This document shows, piece by piece, positions 41,465-48,842 of a stretch of 64,000 nt of DNA. The DNA is from JAGWBJ01 sp034423015. GTDB taxonomy: Bacteria > Chloroflexota > Dehalococcoidia > Lucifugimonadales > JAGWBF01. The number at the start of each line of letters is the position of its first letter. The stretch's first letter is position 1. Location: positions 41,340 through 105,339 of the forward strand of contig DAOUJG010000036.1 in assembly GCA_034423015.1 (NCBI GenBank), in the 5' to 3' direction. A model generated the notes under the pieces. It did no database searches. It was not told the DNA's origin and saw only the letters and a program-made list of their open reading frames with translations. The position numbers and the translations under genes were made by a program.

Positions 41465-42256
41465 ATGCCATTCGCAGCTAATGAGGGGGTGCGGATTCAC
41501 TTCGACACCGAAGGAGCCGGCCCCCCGCTGGTCTTGCTGCACGGGTTTGGAGCATCAGGAGACGCCTGGCGCACAGGCGGCCACGTCGATGCACTGAGCG
41601 ATGAGTTTCAGGTCATTACCATGGACGCGCGAGGGCATGGGAGAAGCGATAAGCCCCACGGTCCGGACGCCTACGGCTTGCCGAAGAGAGTGCGAGACGT
41701 CACATCGGTGTTGGATGCCGTTGGAGTGGAATCGGCCTATCTTCTCGGCTACTCGCTTGGTGGAATTGCAGGCTTCGGTGTCTGCACGTATGCGCCACAG
41801 CGTCTTCGCTCAGCGATAATTCTCGGCGCCCACCCGTACACTGAAAAACTTCCCGCAGATTTCGAGGAGTGGGGGCAGCGGTACGTCGATTGCGGCGCGC
41901 AGGCCGCCATAGAGCGGAGAGAGGCCGAGTCCGGCCCTCTCAGCCACGAGCAGAAGGCCGAGCTGGAGGCCCGCGACTGGAAGGCTCTAGGCGCTACGCT
42001 TGTTGCTACGAGCAGAATCCAGGGACTAAGTGAAGGGATTTCACAGGGTATGGTTCCCTACCTGCTGCTATGCGGGACCGGAGATGAGGACCACGATCTG
42101 GCCAGGCAGGCGGCGGCTGAGTTCCCCAACGTCTCCTTTAGGTCTCTCGAGGGACTCGATCACCATGAGAGCCGCTCTCACCTGGACATTCTCATTCCCA
42201 TAGTCAAGGACTTCTTTGGCTCGGGGCTCGACCACGCCGTTACTCGGGCAGGATGA
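41465..42256 (+). CDS. Alpha/beta hydrolase fold protein inside the iron-complex ABC operon
   Basis: A 263-residue alpha/beta hydrolase. Seen: VLLHGFGASGDAWR (oxyanion HGFG), DARGHGRSDKP, the nucleophile elbow GYSLGGIAG, an acidic CGTGDEDHD segment and the catalytic histidine in GLDHHESRSHLD. It lies between the binding protein (17 bp after its stop) and the permease, whose ATG overlaps its stop by 4 bp (ATGA). Because esterases that open siderophores after uptake are encoded in similar operons, a siderophore or ester-cleaving role is a plausible inference; the family itself is very broad. An earlier ATG at 41414 would overlap the binding-protein gene. Confidence 0.82.
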   Translation: MPFAANEGVRIHFDTEGAGPPLVLLHGFGASGDAWRTGGHVDALSDEFQVITMDARGHGRSDKPHGPDAYGLPKRVRDVTSVLDAVGVESAYLLGYSLGGIAGFGVCTYAPQRLRSAIILGAHPYTEKLPADFEEWGQRYVDCGAQAAIERREAESGPLSHEQKAELEARDWKALGATLVATSRIQGLSEGISQGMVPYLLLCGTGDEDHDLARQAAAEFPNVSFRSLEGLDHHESRSHLDILIPIVKDFFGSGLDHAVTRAG

Positions 42257-43383
42257 GCACTCCCGAGCCGACGACCTCGACTCCCACCCGGCCTGAGCCT
42301 GTTCAGGCATCGGAACAGGGCTGCCTGCCGATTGACACCGGCTCCCGCGCCAAGCGGCAGCTGGCGATATTTGTCCTGCTTGCTATCCTGGGCGTAGCTG
42401 CAGTCATGGCGTCCCTGAGCTGGTCGTCGGTCAGCATACCGGTTGATCAGGTGGTGACAGTCCTGATTGGGGGCGAAGCCGAGAAGAGATCATGGCAGAC
42501 TATCGTCATGGACATCCGGCTTCCAAGGGTCTTGACCGCCATGATGGTCGGTACCGCCCTGGGGCTCGCGGGCCTGCAGATGCAGACCGTGTTCAGGAAC
42601 CCCCTGGCCAGCCCGTTCACCCTCGGAGTGTCTTCCGGAGCCAGCCTCGGCGTGGCGCTGGTCATTCTCGTGAGTCCGACTTCCGCGGATATCTTCTCCG
42701 GGGTTGGCGGCAGCTTCTTCACCAATCTTGGGACAGTTGCGGGCGCGGCTCTTGGCGCGGCGGCGGTGCTTTCGGTCATGCTCGTAGTCGCGTCCAGAGT
42801 AAGGGATATGGTAGTAGTGCTGCTGCTGGGGGTTGTGATGGCTGCGCTGATAGGCGCTGTCGTAACCATCCTCATTTTCTTCGCCAACGAGCAGCAGACC
42901 AGGGAGTTCGTGGAGTGGGGCCTGGGCAGCTTCAATCGCGTTCGCTGGGGAGAGATGCCCTACATGTCGTCCTCAATTGGGGTAGCACTGATATTGGCCG
43001 TTCTCACGATCAAGCCGCTGAACGCCCTGCTCCTCGGAGACAACTATGCTCAGAGTATGGGGCTGAACGTGAAGTGGGCAAGAGTCGTCATCATGGGAAG
43101 CGCGTCTCTCATGGCCGGGGCGGTCGTCGCTTATGCGGGGCCCATAGGGTTTCTTGGCATCGCCATACCTCACATCGCTCGCGGAGTCTTCGGCACGTCC
43201 GACCATCGAATCCTGGTCCCCGGCTCCGTACTGGTCGGAATCGCAATCGCGTTGGCCTGCGGAATACTTGCCGAACTCCCCAACAGCAGCCTCAATCTGC
43301 CCATAAACGCAGCGACGGCATTGTTTGGAGGACCAGTGGCCATTTGGGTGCTGCTGAAGGCGAGAAGGGGCTTCGCCCTGTGA
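42253..43383 (+). CDS. FecCD/BtuC family ABC permease
   Basis: A 376-residue integral membrane permease of the iron-siderophore/B12 family, with about nine or ten hydrophobic segments. Family blocks: DIRLPRVLTAMMVGTALGLAGLQMQTVFRNPLASPFTLGVSSGASLGV, GLGSFNRVRWGEMP, LLGDNYAQSMGLNVKW and GPIGFLGIAIPHIARGVFG. It likely works as a homodimer with the ATPase encoded next (GTG start overlapping its stop by 4 bp). A soluble N-terminal stretch of about 35 residues precedes the first helix. ATG at 42253 overlaps the hydrolase stop. Confidence 0.93.
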   Translation: MSTPEPTTSTPTRPEPVQASEQGCLPIDTGSRAKRQLAIFVLLAILGVAAVMASLSWSSVSIPVDQVVTVLIGGEAEKRSWQTIVMDIRLPRVLTAMMVGTALGLAGLQMQTVFRNPLASPFTLGVSSGASLGVALVILVSPTSADIFSGVGGSFFTNLGTVAGAALGAAAVLSVMLVVASRVRDMVVVLLLGVVMAALIGAVVTILIFFANEQQTREFVEWGLGSFNRVRWGEMPYMSSSIGVALILAVLTIKPLNALLLGDNYAQSMGLNVKWARVVIMGSASLMAGAVVAYAGPIGFLGIAIPHIARGVFGTSDHRILVPGSVLVGIAIALACGILAELPNSSLNLPINAATALFGGPVAIWVLLKARRGFAL

Positions 43384-44414
43384 GCCAAGTTGCGCTGGCC
43401 GCACACTCTCTCGCTGTCGGTTACAGAGCAGGGCCAACGAGGTATCGCGCTGTCCTCGAAGGCGTGGACTTAGAGCTGCACCAGGGCGAATTCGTCGGTC
43501 TGCTTGGTCCCAATGGCACTGGCAAGTCAACCCTGCTCAGGACTTTCGGCAGGATGCAGCCGCTGCTTGCTGGAAGTGTGGAGATAGATGGACGGAACAT
43601 TCACCGTCTGAGCAATCACACACTGGCGACCCTGTTGAGCGTTGTACTCACAGATCGCCTAACCGTGGGTCGTCTAACTGCCTATGAGCTGGTGGGCCTG
43701 GGGCGCTATCCCTACACCGGCTGGGCTGCTGGACTGACTCCTGAAGACCACAGGATCATCCGGTGGGCTATAGGCGCAACCCGCTCTGACGATCTGGCGG
43801 CACGTGACGTCTCCGAGCTGAGTGACGGCGAACGTCAGAGGGTGATGATTGCCCGTGCCCTTGCTCAGCAACCCACCGTCATGCTGCTGGATGAACCCAC
43901 TGCGTTTCTGGACCTGCCCACTCGTGTTGAGATAACGGGTCTGTTGAAGCGACTGAGCCGGGAAACGGGTCTGGCAGTCCTCATGTCCACTCACGACCTG
44001 GATTTGGCGTTGAGGTCCGCTGACACACTGTGGTTGATCACCCCTGAGGGCAGAGTCGAACATGGCGCGCCAGAGGACCTGATACTGCGGGGAACGTTGC
44101 AGTCCACGTTCTCCAGCGCTGAGCTTATCTTCGATTCCGACATCGGGGGCTTTAGGCCCCGGACCTCGGCCACGGGCAATGCTTTGCTGATCGCCGATGG
44201 ACTTTCCGGAAGGTGGATGCGCCGGGCACTGGAACGGGAGGGCTTCAGGATTCTCGACGGCCGAGTTGCCGGCGAGAAGATCGACGTTGAAATAGTCGCC
44301 GACGATTCAGCGGGAACATCCGCGTGGCGATTGAAGATGGGCGGGGTAGAGCACCGCTGCCCGGACATTGGCTCACTTATTGCTCAGATCACCAGTTCGA
44401 GCAGCCAAGCATAG
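43380..44414 (+). CDS. ABC transporter ATP-binding protein (iron-complex type) with C-terminal extension
   Basis: A 344-residue ATPase. Walker A GPNGTGKST (residues 43-51), ABC signature LSDGERQRV, Walker B VMLLDEPTAFLDL and the H-loop MSTHDLDLAL are intact, closest to FhuC/BtuD-type subunits. After about residue 245 there is an extra region (SATGNALLIADGLSGRWMRRALEREGFRILDGRV...) not needed for an ATPase, whose function is unknown. The GTG start at 43380 overlaps the permease stop. It completes a binding protein-hydrolase-permease-ATPase operon. Confidence 0.92.
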   Translation: MSQVALAAHSLAVGYRAGPTRYRAVLEGVDLELHQGEFVGLLGPNGTGKSTLLRTFGRMQPLLAGSVEIDGRNIHRLSNHTLATLLSVVLTDRLTVGRLTAYELVGLGRYPYTGWAAGLTPEDHRIIRWAIGATRSDDLAARDVSELSDGERQRVMIARALAQQPTVMLLDEPTAFLDLPTRVEITGLLKRLSRETGLAVLMSTHDLDLALRSADTLWLITPEGRVEHGAPEDLILRGTLQSTFSSAELIFDSDIGGFRPRTSATGNALLIADGLSGRWMRRALEREGFRILDGRVAGEKIDVEIVADDSAGTSAWRLKMGGVEHRCPDIGSLIAQITSSSSQA

Positions 44415-44616
44415 CCTGAACAAAGCCCAACTAGCTCTCGAGTCAAAATCGGTCGACCATTTTTGGTGGGCCGGGTAAGACTGAATTGCGAACTTTTCGA
44501 TGGGAGGTTCTGATATGACGATGCCGGGTTGGTGGACCAAAAATTCGTTTCTTGAAGTCTTGCGTCGCTAGATCGGTCTTGCTTTGAATTCACGATGAAG
44601 TCCGACCGGCTTGCTC
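44415..44616. repeat. Intergenic region with a 9-bp inverted repeat at the edge of the AT-rich region
   Basis: ATTTTTGGT (44459-44467) and ACCAAAAAT (44536-44544) are exact inverted copies 68 bases apart. The 202-bp region separates the ABC operon from the RES gene (convergent) and no coding frame is supported. It could be a boundary mark of a transferred block, but this is not established. Confidence 0.4.
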
Positions 44617-45798
44617 TTATGACGGGATCTGAGGAGACGGCACGACCTGATGGTGCCCTACCCCAACCAATGCGAGCCATGGGGTCCCATCCCGGTGATC
44701 CTCCTTGCTTGACTGGATGTCGTCTTGGTCGGCAAAAAGCACGTAAGAAGCATGCCCTGGGTTGGCGACACTGGAGTACTTGATACCATCAACGCGGGAG
44801 CCTTCCCATGTAACCCGGTCTCGAATATATTCGGCTACGACCTGTGTGGGCACGTAGCCGACGTGTGCTCTGTCGGTTCTTTCAATGGGACGAGCAATCT
44901 CATGCGCGATGTGACGCAAGAACATGATAGCTTCGCGCGGCCAAACCTCCGCGCTGTCGGCTACAGGCTGGAACAAGCTGGGTATTGGCGGAATATTCGA
45001 TAGGTCAAGCAAGACTGCCTGCCTTAGAGTCTCGAATTGTCCCACTGCGAAATAGCCTGGACCGGTCGCCGTCTCTTTAACAGCAGTTTCCTCGTCGTCG
45101 CAACCGTAGAACATAGGAATACCCGCCGGGCTCATCCTGTTTGACTGATTCGCTTTTCCGACGGGCGGCGGTCCCAAGTCTTCAGGTGTCTTCCAAGTAC
45201 CCTCTTGATCCTCATATCTCGCACGGCGCAGACTGCTACCCGAGGGTAGTTTGATAAACTGGCCGGAGAATTCCGCGTATTCGAAAATCTTTTCGAGTAC
45301 CTCTCCGGGGTCGTAAGCCCTTAGCTCGTGCGGATCGCCTTTATCGAGCAGGAAAAAGAACCTTCGTCTATGCATGACGACTTCACGGAAATATGCCCAG
45401 CTAGATTCGGCGCGCTCTAGGTTGTTTAGGCCATAAGGGTCAGCTTCGCACCAATCTTGTTCGTAATGTTCACCAAACAAGTCTGGTAACAGTTGGTCTT
45501 CGTTCCCCTGTGGAAACTCTAGCCCGATGACGTCCGTGGCCAACTCGTAGGCGTCCCAGAACTGACCAGCCCATTCGCCGTCTACCCATCCCATTTCGTC
45601 CACCGCCCGGCTGTACTCTTGGAACAGGCAATTGGTGAAGTGAGTCGAGACGTCGTCGATTGGTGCAGAAATCGGCTTCCTGTCCACATTGGGGCAATAG
45701 AAACACTCCTCGGACTCTGCGTTCTCCTTTATGAATTCAACTAGCCCGGGGTCTTCGAAGCAGAGGTAACAGACGAATTTCCCTTGCTCGGACACGGA
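44617..45798 (-). CDS. Zinc-ribbon/HEPN-associated N-terminal domain fused to a RES domain (putative NAD+-cleaving effector)
   Basis: A 393-residue protein, start GTG at 45798 (GGAG seven bases upstream) giving SEQGKFVCYLCFEDPGLVEFI, with CxxC pairs C9/C12 and C31/C34 and the acidic helical block of the HEPN/RES-associated N-terminal domain. From about residue 185 follows a RES-like domain: LRRARYED, a GPPPVGKANQSNRMSPAGIPMFYGCDDEETAVKETA block (the R, E and S type motifs of RES domains) and YVPTQVVAEYIRD. RES domains degrade NAD+ in type II toxin-antitoxin systems. No Xre-type antitoxin gene is next to it; it follows the DUF499 gene on the same strand with a 125-bp gap, so it may be the effector of that cluster. 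Confidence 0.75.
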   Translation of the reverse strand, partial: SVSEQGKFVCYLCFEDPGLVEFIKENAESEECFYCPNVDRKPISAPIDDVSTHFTNCLFQEYSRAVDEMGWVDGEWAGQFWDAYELATDVIGLEFPQGNEDQLLPDLFGEHYEQDWCEADPYGLNNLERAESSWAYFREVVMHRRRFFFLLDKGDPHELRAYDPGEVLEKIFEYAEFSGQFIKLPSGSSLRRARYEDQEGTWKTPEDLGPPPVGKANQSNRMSPAGIPMFYGCDDEETAVKETATGPGYFAVGQFETLRQAVLLDLSNIPPIPSLFQPVADSAEVWPREAIMFLRHIAHEIARPIERTDRAHVGYVPTQVVAEYIRDRVTWEGSRVDGIKYSSVANPGHASYVLFADQDDIQSSKEDHRDGTPWLALVGVGHHQVVPSPQIPS

Positions 45799-45923
45799 AA
45801 CACTCCACTGGTAGGATGACCCCAGGGATCCAGGCGAGGTCCAGAATATTGTGGTAACCACCAGCCCCGATAGGCTACTGGGCCGAATGCAATTCCGCGA
45901 AAATAAGCCTCTACCCCGAAGAC

Positions 45924-48842
45924 CTATTGATGGTCTTCCTTGATGAGACCCAGCTCACGAAGCGGCTCAAGGACGCCATTCTCCAACTTACTTTTGTCGA
46001 AACCGTCCTTCGGTCTCGCGCTGGCGTGAATGGAAACTTCACCTGCGACATCGGCAAGGTTGGCGAGCGCGTTCCACGCTCCGTACAAGTCATTCCGATT
46101 GGCAGTGAACGAAAGAGCTACTTCTTGCACCTCTTCTTCGTTGACTTCATTGACCGGAGGTGTCTCTCCCTCGGTACCGGGGGTTTCTTTGTTGTCGTTT
46201 GTCCCGGTGTCTTCCACTTCCTTATTGCCTTGACCTGTGTCGTCTTCGCCTGATGGGGGTGTTGTGTCGGCTGGCTTTGTGGGGAGTGCCCGGGGTGTGA
46301 TTAGGAATCCCGAGTCCAGGTCGATTTCGTCGTCCGATACACTCCTCTCAAAAGCAACCCGGCTTAAATCGAGTCGGTAGCGTCCGTCCTCGCCCAGGTT
46401 AGGTCGCCCTGTTGTGTATCCAAATAGCCCGGTCTCCACCCCACGTGCGACAGCTCTTTCCACTACCTCATGTTCGACTATCCTGGGGAAACCAAGAAAG
46501 GAATAGAAACCCTCCAATACTCTCGAGGTAGGTATCCCTGGTTCATCCGAATCCACCCCATCCAACTTGAAGAGTTCGACTATCTTTCCTGGAGCGACTG
46601 ACCCGAATACCTTTCTCTGTGCGGTGACTAGCAATTCCGTGAGGCGCTGGTGGATGAGGGCGCGCTTTTTCTCATCCAACGTTGTTTGCAGAGGCCGTCC
46701 TCCAATGCTGACTTTCTCGAAGGATAAGGACCCGTTGTCGGATCTTGGCAACCATACTTCGGCGTAGAGTCTTAGCAACGCCGATTCAGCCCCAGATTTC
46801 TCTGTGGCGTTCCGTTCTCTGAGTTGATCCCTTTGTGGAGCAGTAAGGTTTAGTTCTCTCCACTTGCTCTGGACTCGTTCGACGGCCAACAGGTAACGTA
46901 CGGCCCTTCGTAACCCTTCGACTTGGTCCCCGGACGGCACTGCAACGCCGAGGCCGTTCTTGTAATCGCGAGTTCGGTTTCCGTAGTTCTCGCAGATGTT
47001 GCGAGAGTGTTTATGTTGCTCCGCCTCCGATTGAACGGCAAACTCAAGCGGCATGTAGGCGATCAGAAATCGCGTTTCTCTGTCAGGTACATCAGGTGAC
47101 TTACTTGGCCAGACGATGGCGGACCTTTGACCAGCCAGTCGTTCTTCAATCAATTCCTTTATTCTGGCTCTAATGCCATCTTCGTCCCTCGTGACGACCT
47201 CTGCCTCCTGCTCGACTAGCAACGTTACATTCGGATCCTTCTTGAAGCAGTATCGGGTACCGTCAAAGTGGAGATAGAGGCAGTTCTCTTTCAGCTCCTT
47301 GAGACACGCCTGCACGGTCGTGCTATCCAGGTCTGGACCAACACAGGTCCGAAGGAGATCTCCTTCCCCTATGCCTGGCGGCAGAAGGTCTCCTTCTGTC
47401 CCGCCAGAGCGTCGGAGGCCTCCGAAAGAAGACATCAACACGGTAGTTGCCAATCGGGTGGCAGGCCGTTTGCCAGCCTCCGCCGTCGTTTCGAGTGCCC
47501 TTCGCTCGTCTATTCGACGCGCACGGGCATTCGCACCGATGAAATCATGCTCCAGGCACGGCTGGAAGTCCTCTCGCTGGCCAACTTCCTTGAAGAAAGC
47601 GAGGCGCACATCGGGGTCGTGCATGGGCACATCCCCAAGTCCTAGCAGCATCCTAGAGTGCCCGGATTTATGGGCCGAGCGTAGGCAGGAAGCCAGAAAC
47701 CTTAAGGCGCCACGTGTACGCTGAAAATCGGGAATTGCAGCCCACCGCTCTCGCATCATGTCGATAAGGTCCGGGTGAAAGGGATAGGAGGACCTGATAC
47801 GGTCACGTAGAACCATGCCCTCCTCCTCGGCCTGTTGCCGCTCAGAATCGCTCTGCGCATAGGCCCGGCGCATCTGGGTAAAGTTATCCCGATAAGTTTC
47901 CGCGGCGCGTTCAGCAGCGTCCTTTATAGGCTCTTTGGCCAGCAGCCTCCGTTGGATTACGTTGAGTATTTCGTTACCCTCAACCGCCTCTCTACGCTGG
48001 TCCTTACGAGCAGCTAGGTGCTCCACCGTTTGAAGGAGGCTCATATATTCCAAGGACTCTCGCCTACTGGACTGCAACGAGAAGACCAAAGCAGCATTGT
48101 CGACATTACCGACTGCTACCGTCAGCCGCTTCAGGAATGACAACGTTTCATCCCTGAGGGTGGTCTGCTCCACACGCACCCCTCCGGCACTGATGAGATA
48201 CTCCAACAACTCGTCCATGAGGATTAGACTTGGACCTTGTTTGAGCAGTTCAATAATCACATCGCCGCCTGGAGCGACGCGCGCTTCGTCTTGCTCCCGG
48301 ACTATTTCGTACCCCTCCCGACCTGCGAGCGCCCATGCTATCCAGCCCCAAATCGTCCTCGCCGAGAACCCTTCTCCGGGCAGTCGTTTACCGACCTGCA
48401 CGTCGCAAAATTGGCCATCAATGGCAGCAACGCGTACTCCGTGAGGCCTGGGTAACCCAATCGCTTCAGGCAAAGCGTCCAACGTTGCTCGCGACCGCGC
48501 ACCGTGCAGCAATGCAGCCAGGGTGTGCGACTTCCCACCTCCAAAAGGGGTCACCAACTTGAGCACGCGGCTGCCCTGAGAGCCATCCAGCCGCCCGAGC
48601 ACATCTTCAAGAAGAGACTTCAGGCCACTTGTAAGGTATGACGCCTGGAAGAACCTGTCAGGGTCCCGGTAGACTGGGGGAACGCGGGGCAATTCTGAAT
48701 CCGGGAACCCAAGGTCACGTCCGATTAGGTAATCGAACAACGCTCCCAAATCGAGTGCGAAAATATCCTCAGAAAACTCTTCTGAAAGAACGTCGGGATG
48801 GAGATCCACTGATTCGAGCCAAGTGCGATTGTCGCTGGTCAT
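45924..48842 (-). CDS. DUF499 ATP-binding protein (defence-associated ATPase)
   Basis: A 972-residue protein of the DUF499 (COG1483) AAA+-like ATPase family, found with DUF1156 methylases in defence islands. Walker A is LVTPFGGGKSHTLAAL (GGGKSH at 101-106), and a Walker B strand SLILMDELLEYL is at about 206-217. Later blocks VFSLQSSRRESLEYM and RIRSSYPFHPDLIDMMRERW are typical of the family. Near the C-terminus is a low-complexity acidic linker (DTTPPSGEDDTGQGNKEVEDTGTN) before a final domain (AWNALANLADVAGEVSIHASARP). ATG at 48842 overlaps the methylase stop by 4 bp (ATGA), so it is translated from the same transcript. Confidence 0.88.
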   Translation of the reverse strand: MTSDNRTWLESVDLHPDVLSEEFSEDIFALDLGALFDYLIGRDLGFPDSELPRVPPVYRDPDRFFQASYLTSGLKSLLEDVLGRLDGSQGSRVLKLVTPFGGGKSHTLAALLHGARSRATLDALPEAIGLPRPHGVRVAAIDGQFCDVQVGKRLPGEGFSARTIWGWIAWALAGREGYEIVREQDEARVAPGGDVIIELLKQGPSLILMDELLEYLISAGGVRVEQTTLRDETLSFLKRLTVAVGNVDNAALVFSLQSSRRESLEYMSLLQTVEHLAARKDQRREAVEGNEILNVIQRRLLAKEPIKDAAERAAETYRDNFTQMRRAYAQSDSERQQAEEEGMVLRDRIRSSYPFHPDLIDMMRERWAAIPDFQRTRGALRFLASCLRSAHKSGHSRMLLGLGDVPMHDPDVRLAFFKEVGQREDFQPCLEHDFIGANARARRIDERRALETTAEAGKRPATRLATTVLMSSFGGLRRSGGTEGDLLPPGIGEGDLLRTCVGPDLDSTTVQACLKELKENCLYLHFDGTRYCFKKDPNVTLLVEQEAEVVTRDEDGIRARIKELIEERLAGQRSAIVWPSKSPDVPDRETRFLIAYMPLEFAVQSEAEQHKHSRNICENYGNRTRDYKNGLGVAVPSGDQVEGLRRAVRYLLAVERVQSKWRELNLTAPQRDQLRERNATEKSGAESALLRLYAEVWLPRSDNGSLSFEKVSIGGRPLQTTLDEKKRALIHQRLTELLVTAQRKVFGSVAPGKIVELFKLDGVDSDEPGIPTSRVLEGFYSFLGFPRIVEHEVVERAVARGVETGLFGYTTGRPNLGEDGRYRLDLSRVAFERSVSDDEIDLDSGFLITPRALPTKPADTTPPSGEDDTGQGNKEVEDTGTNDNKETPGTEGETPPVNEVNEEEVQEVALSFTANRNDLYGAWNALANLADVAGEVSIHASARPKDGFDKSKLENGVLEPLRELGLIKEDHQ

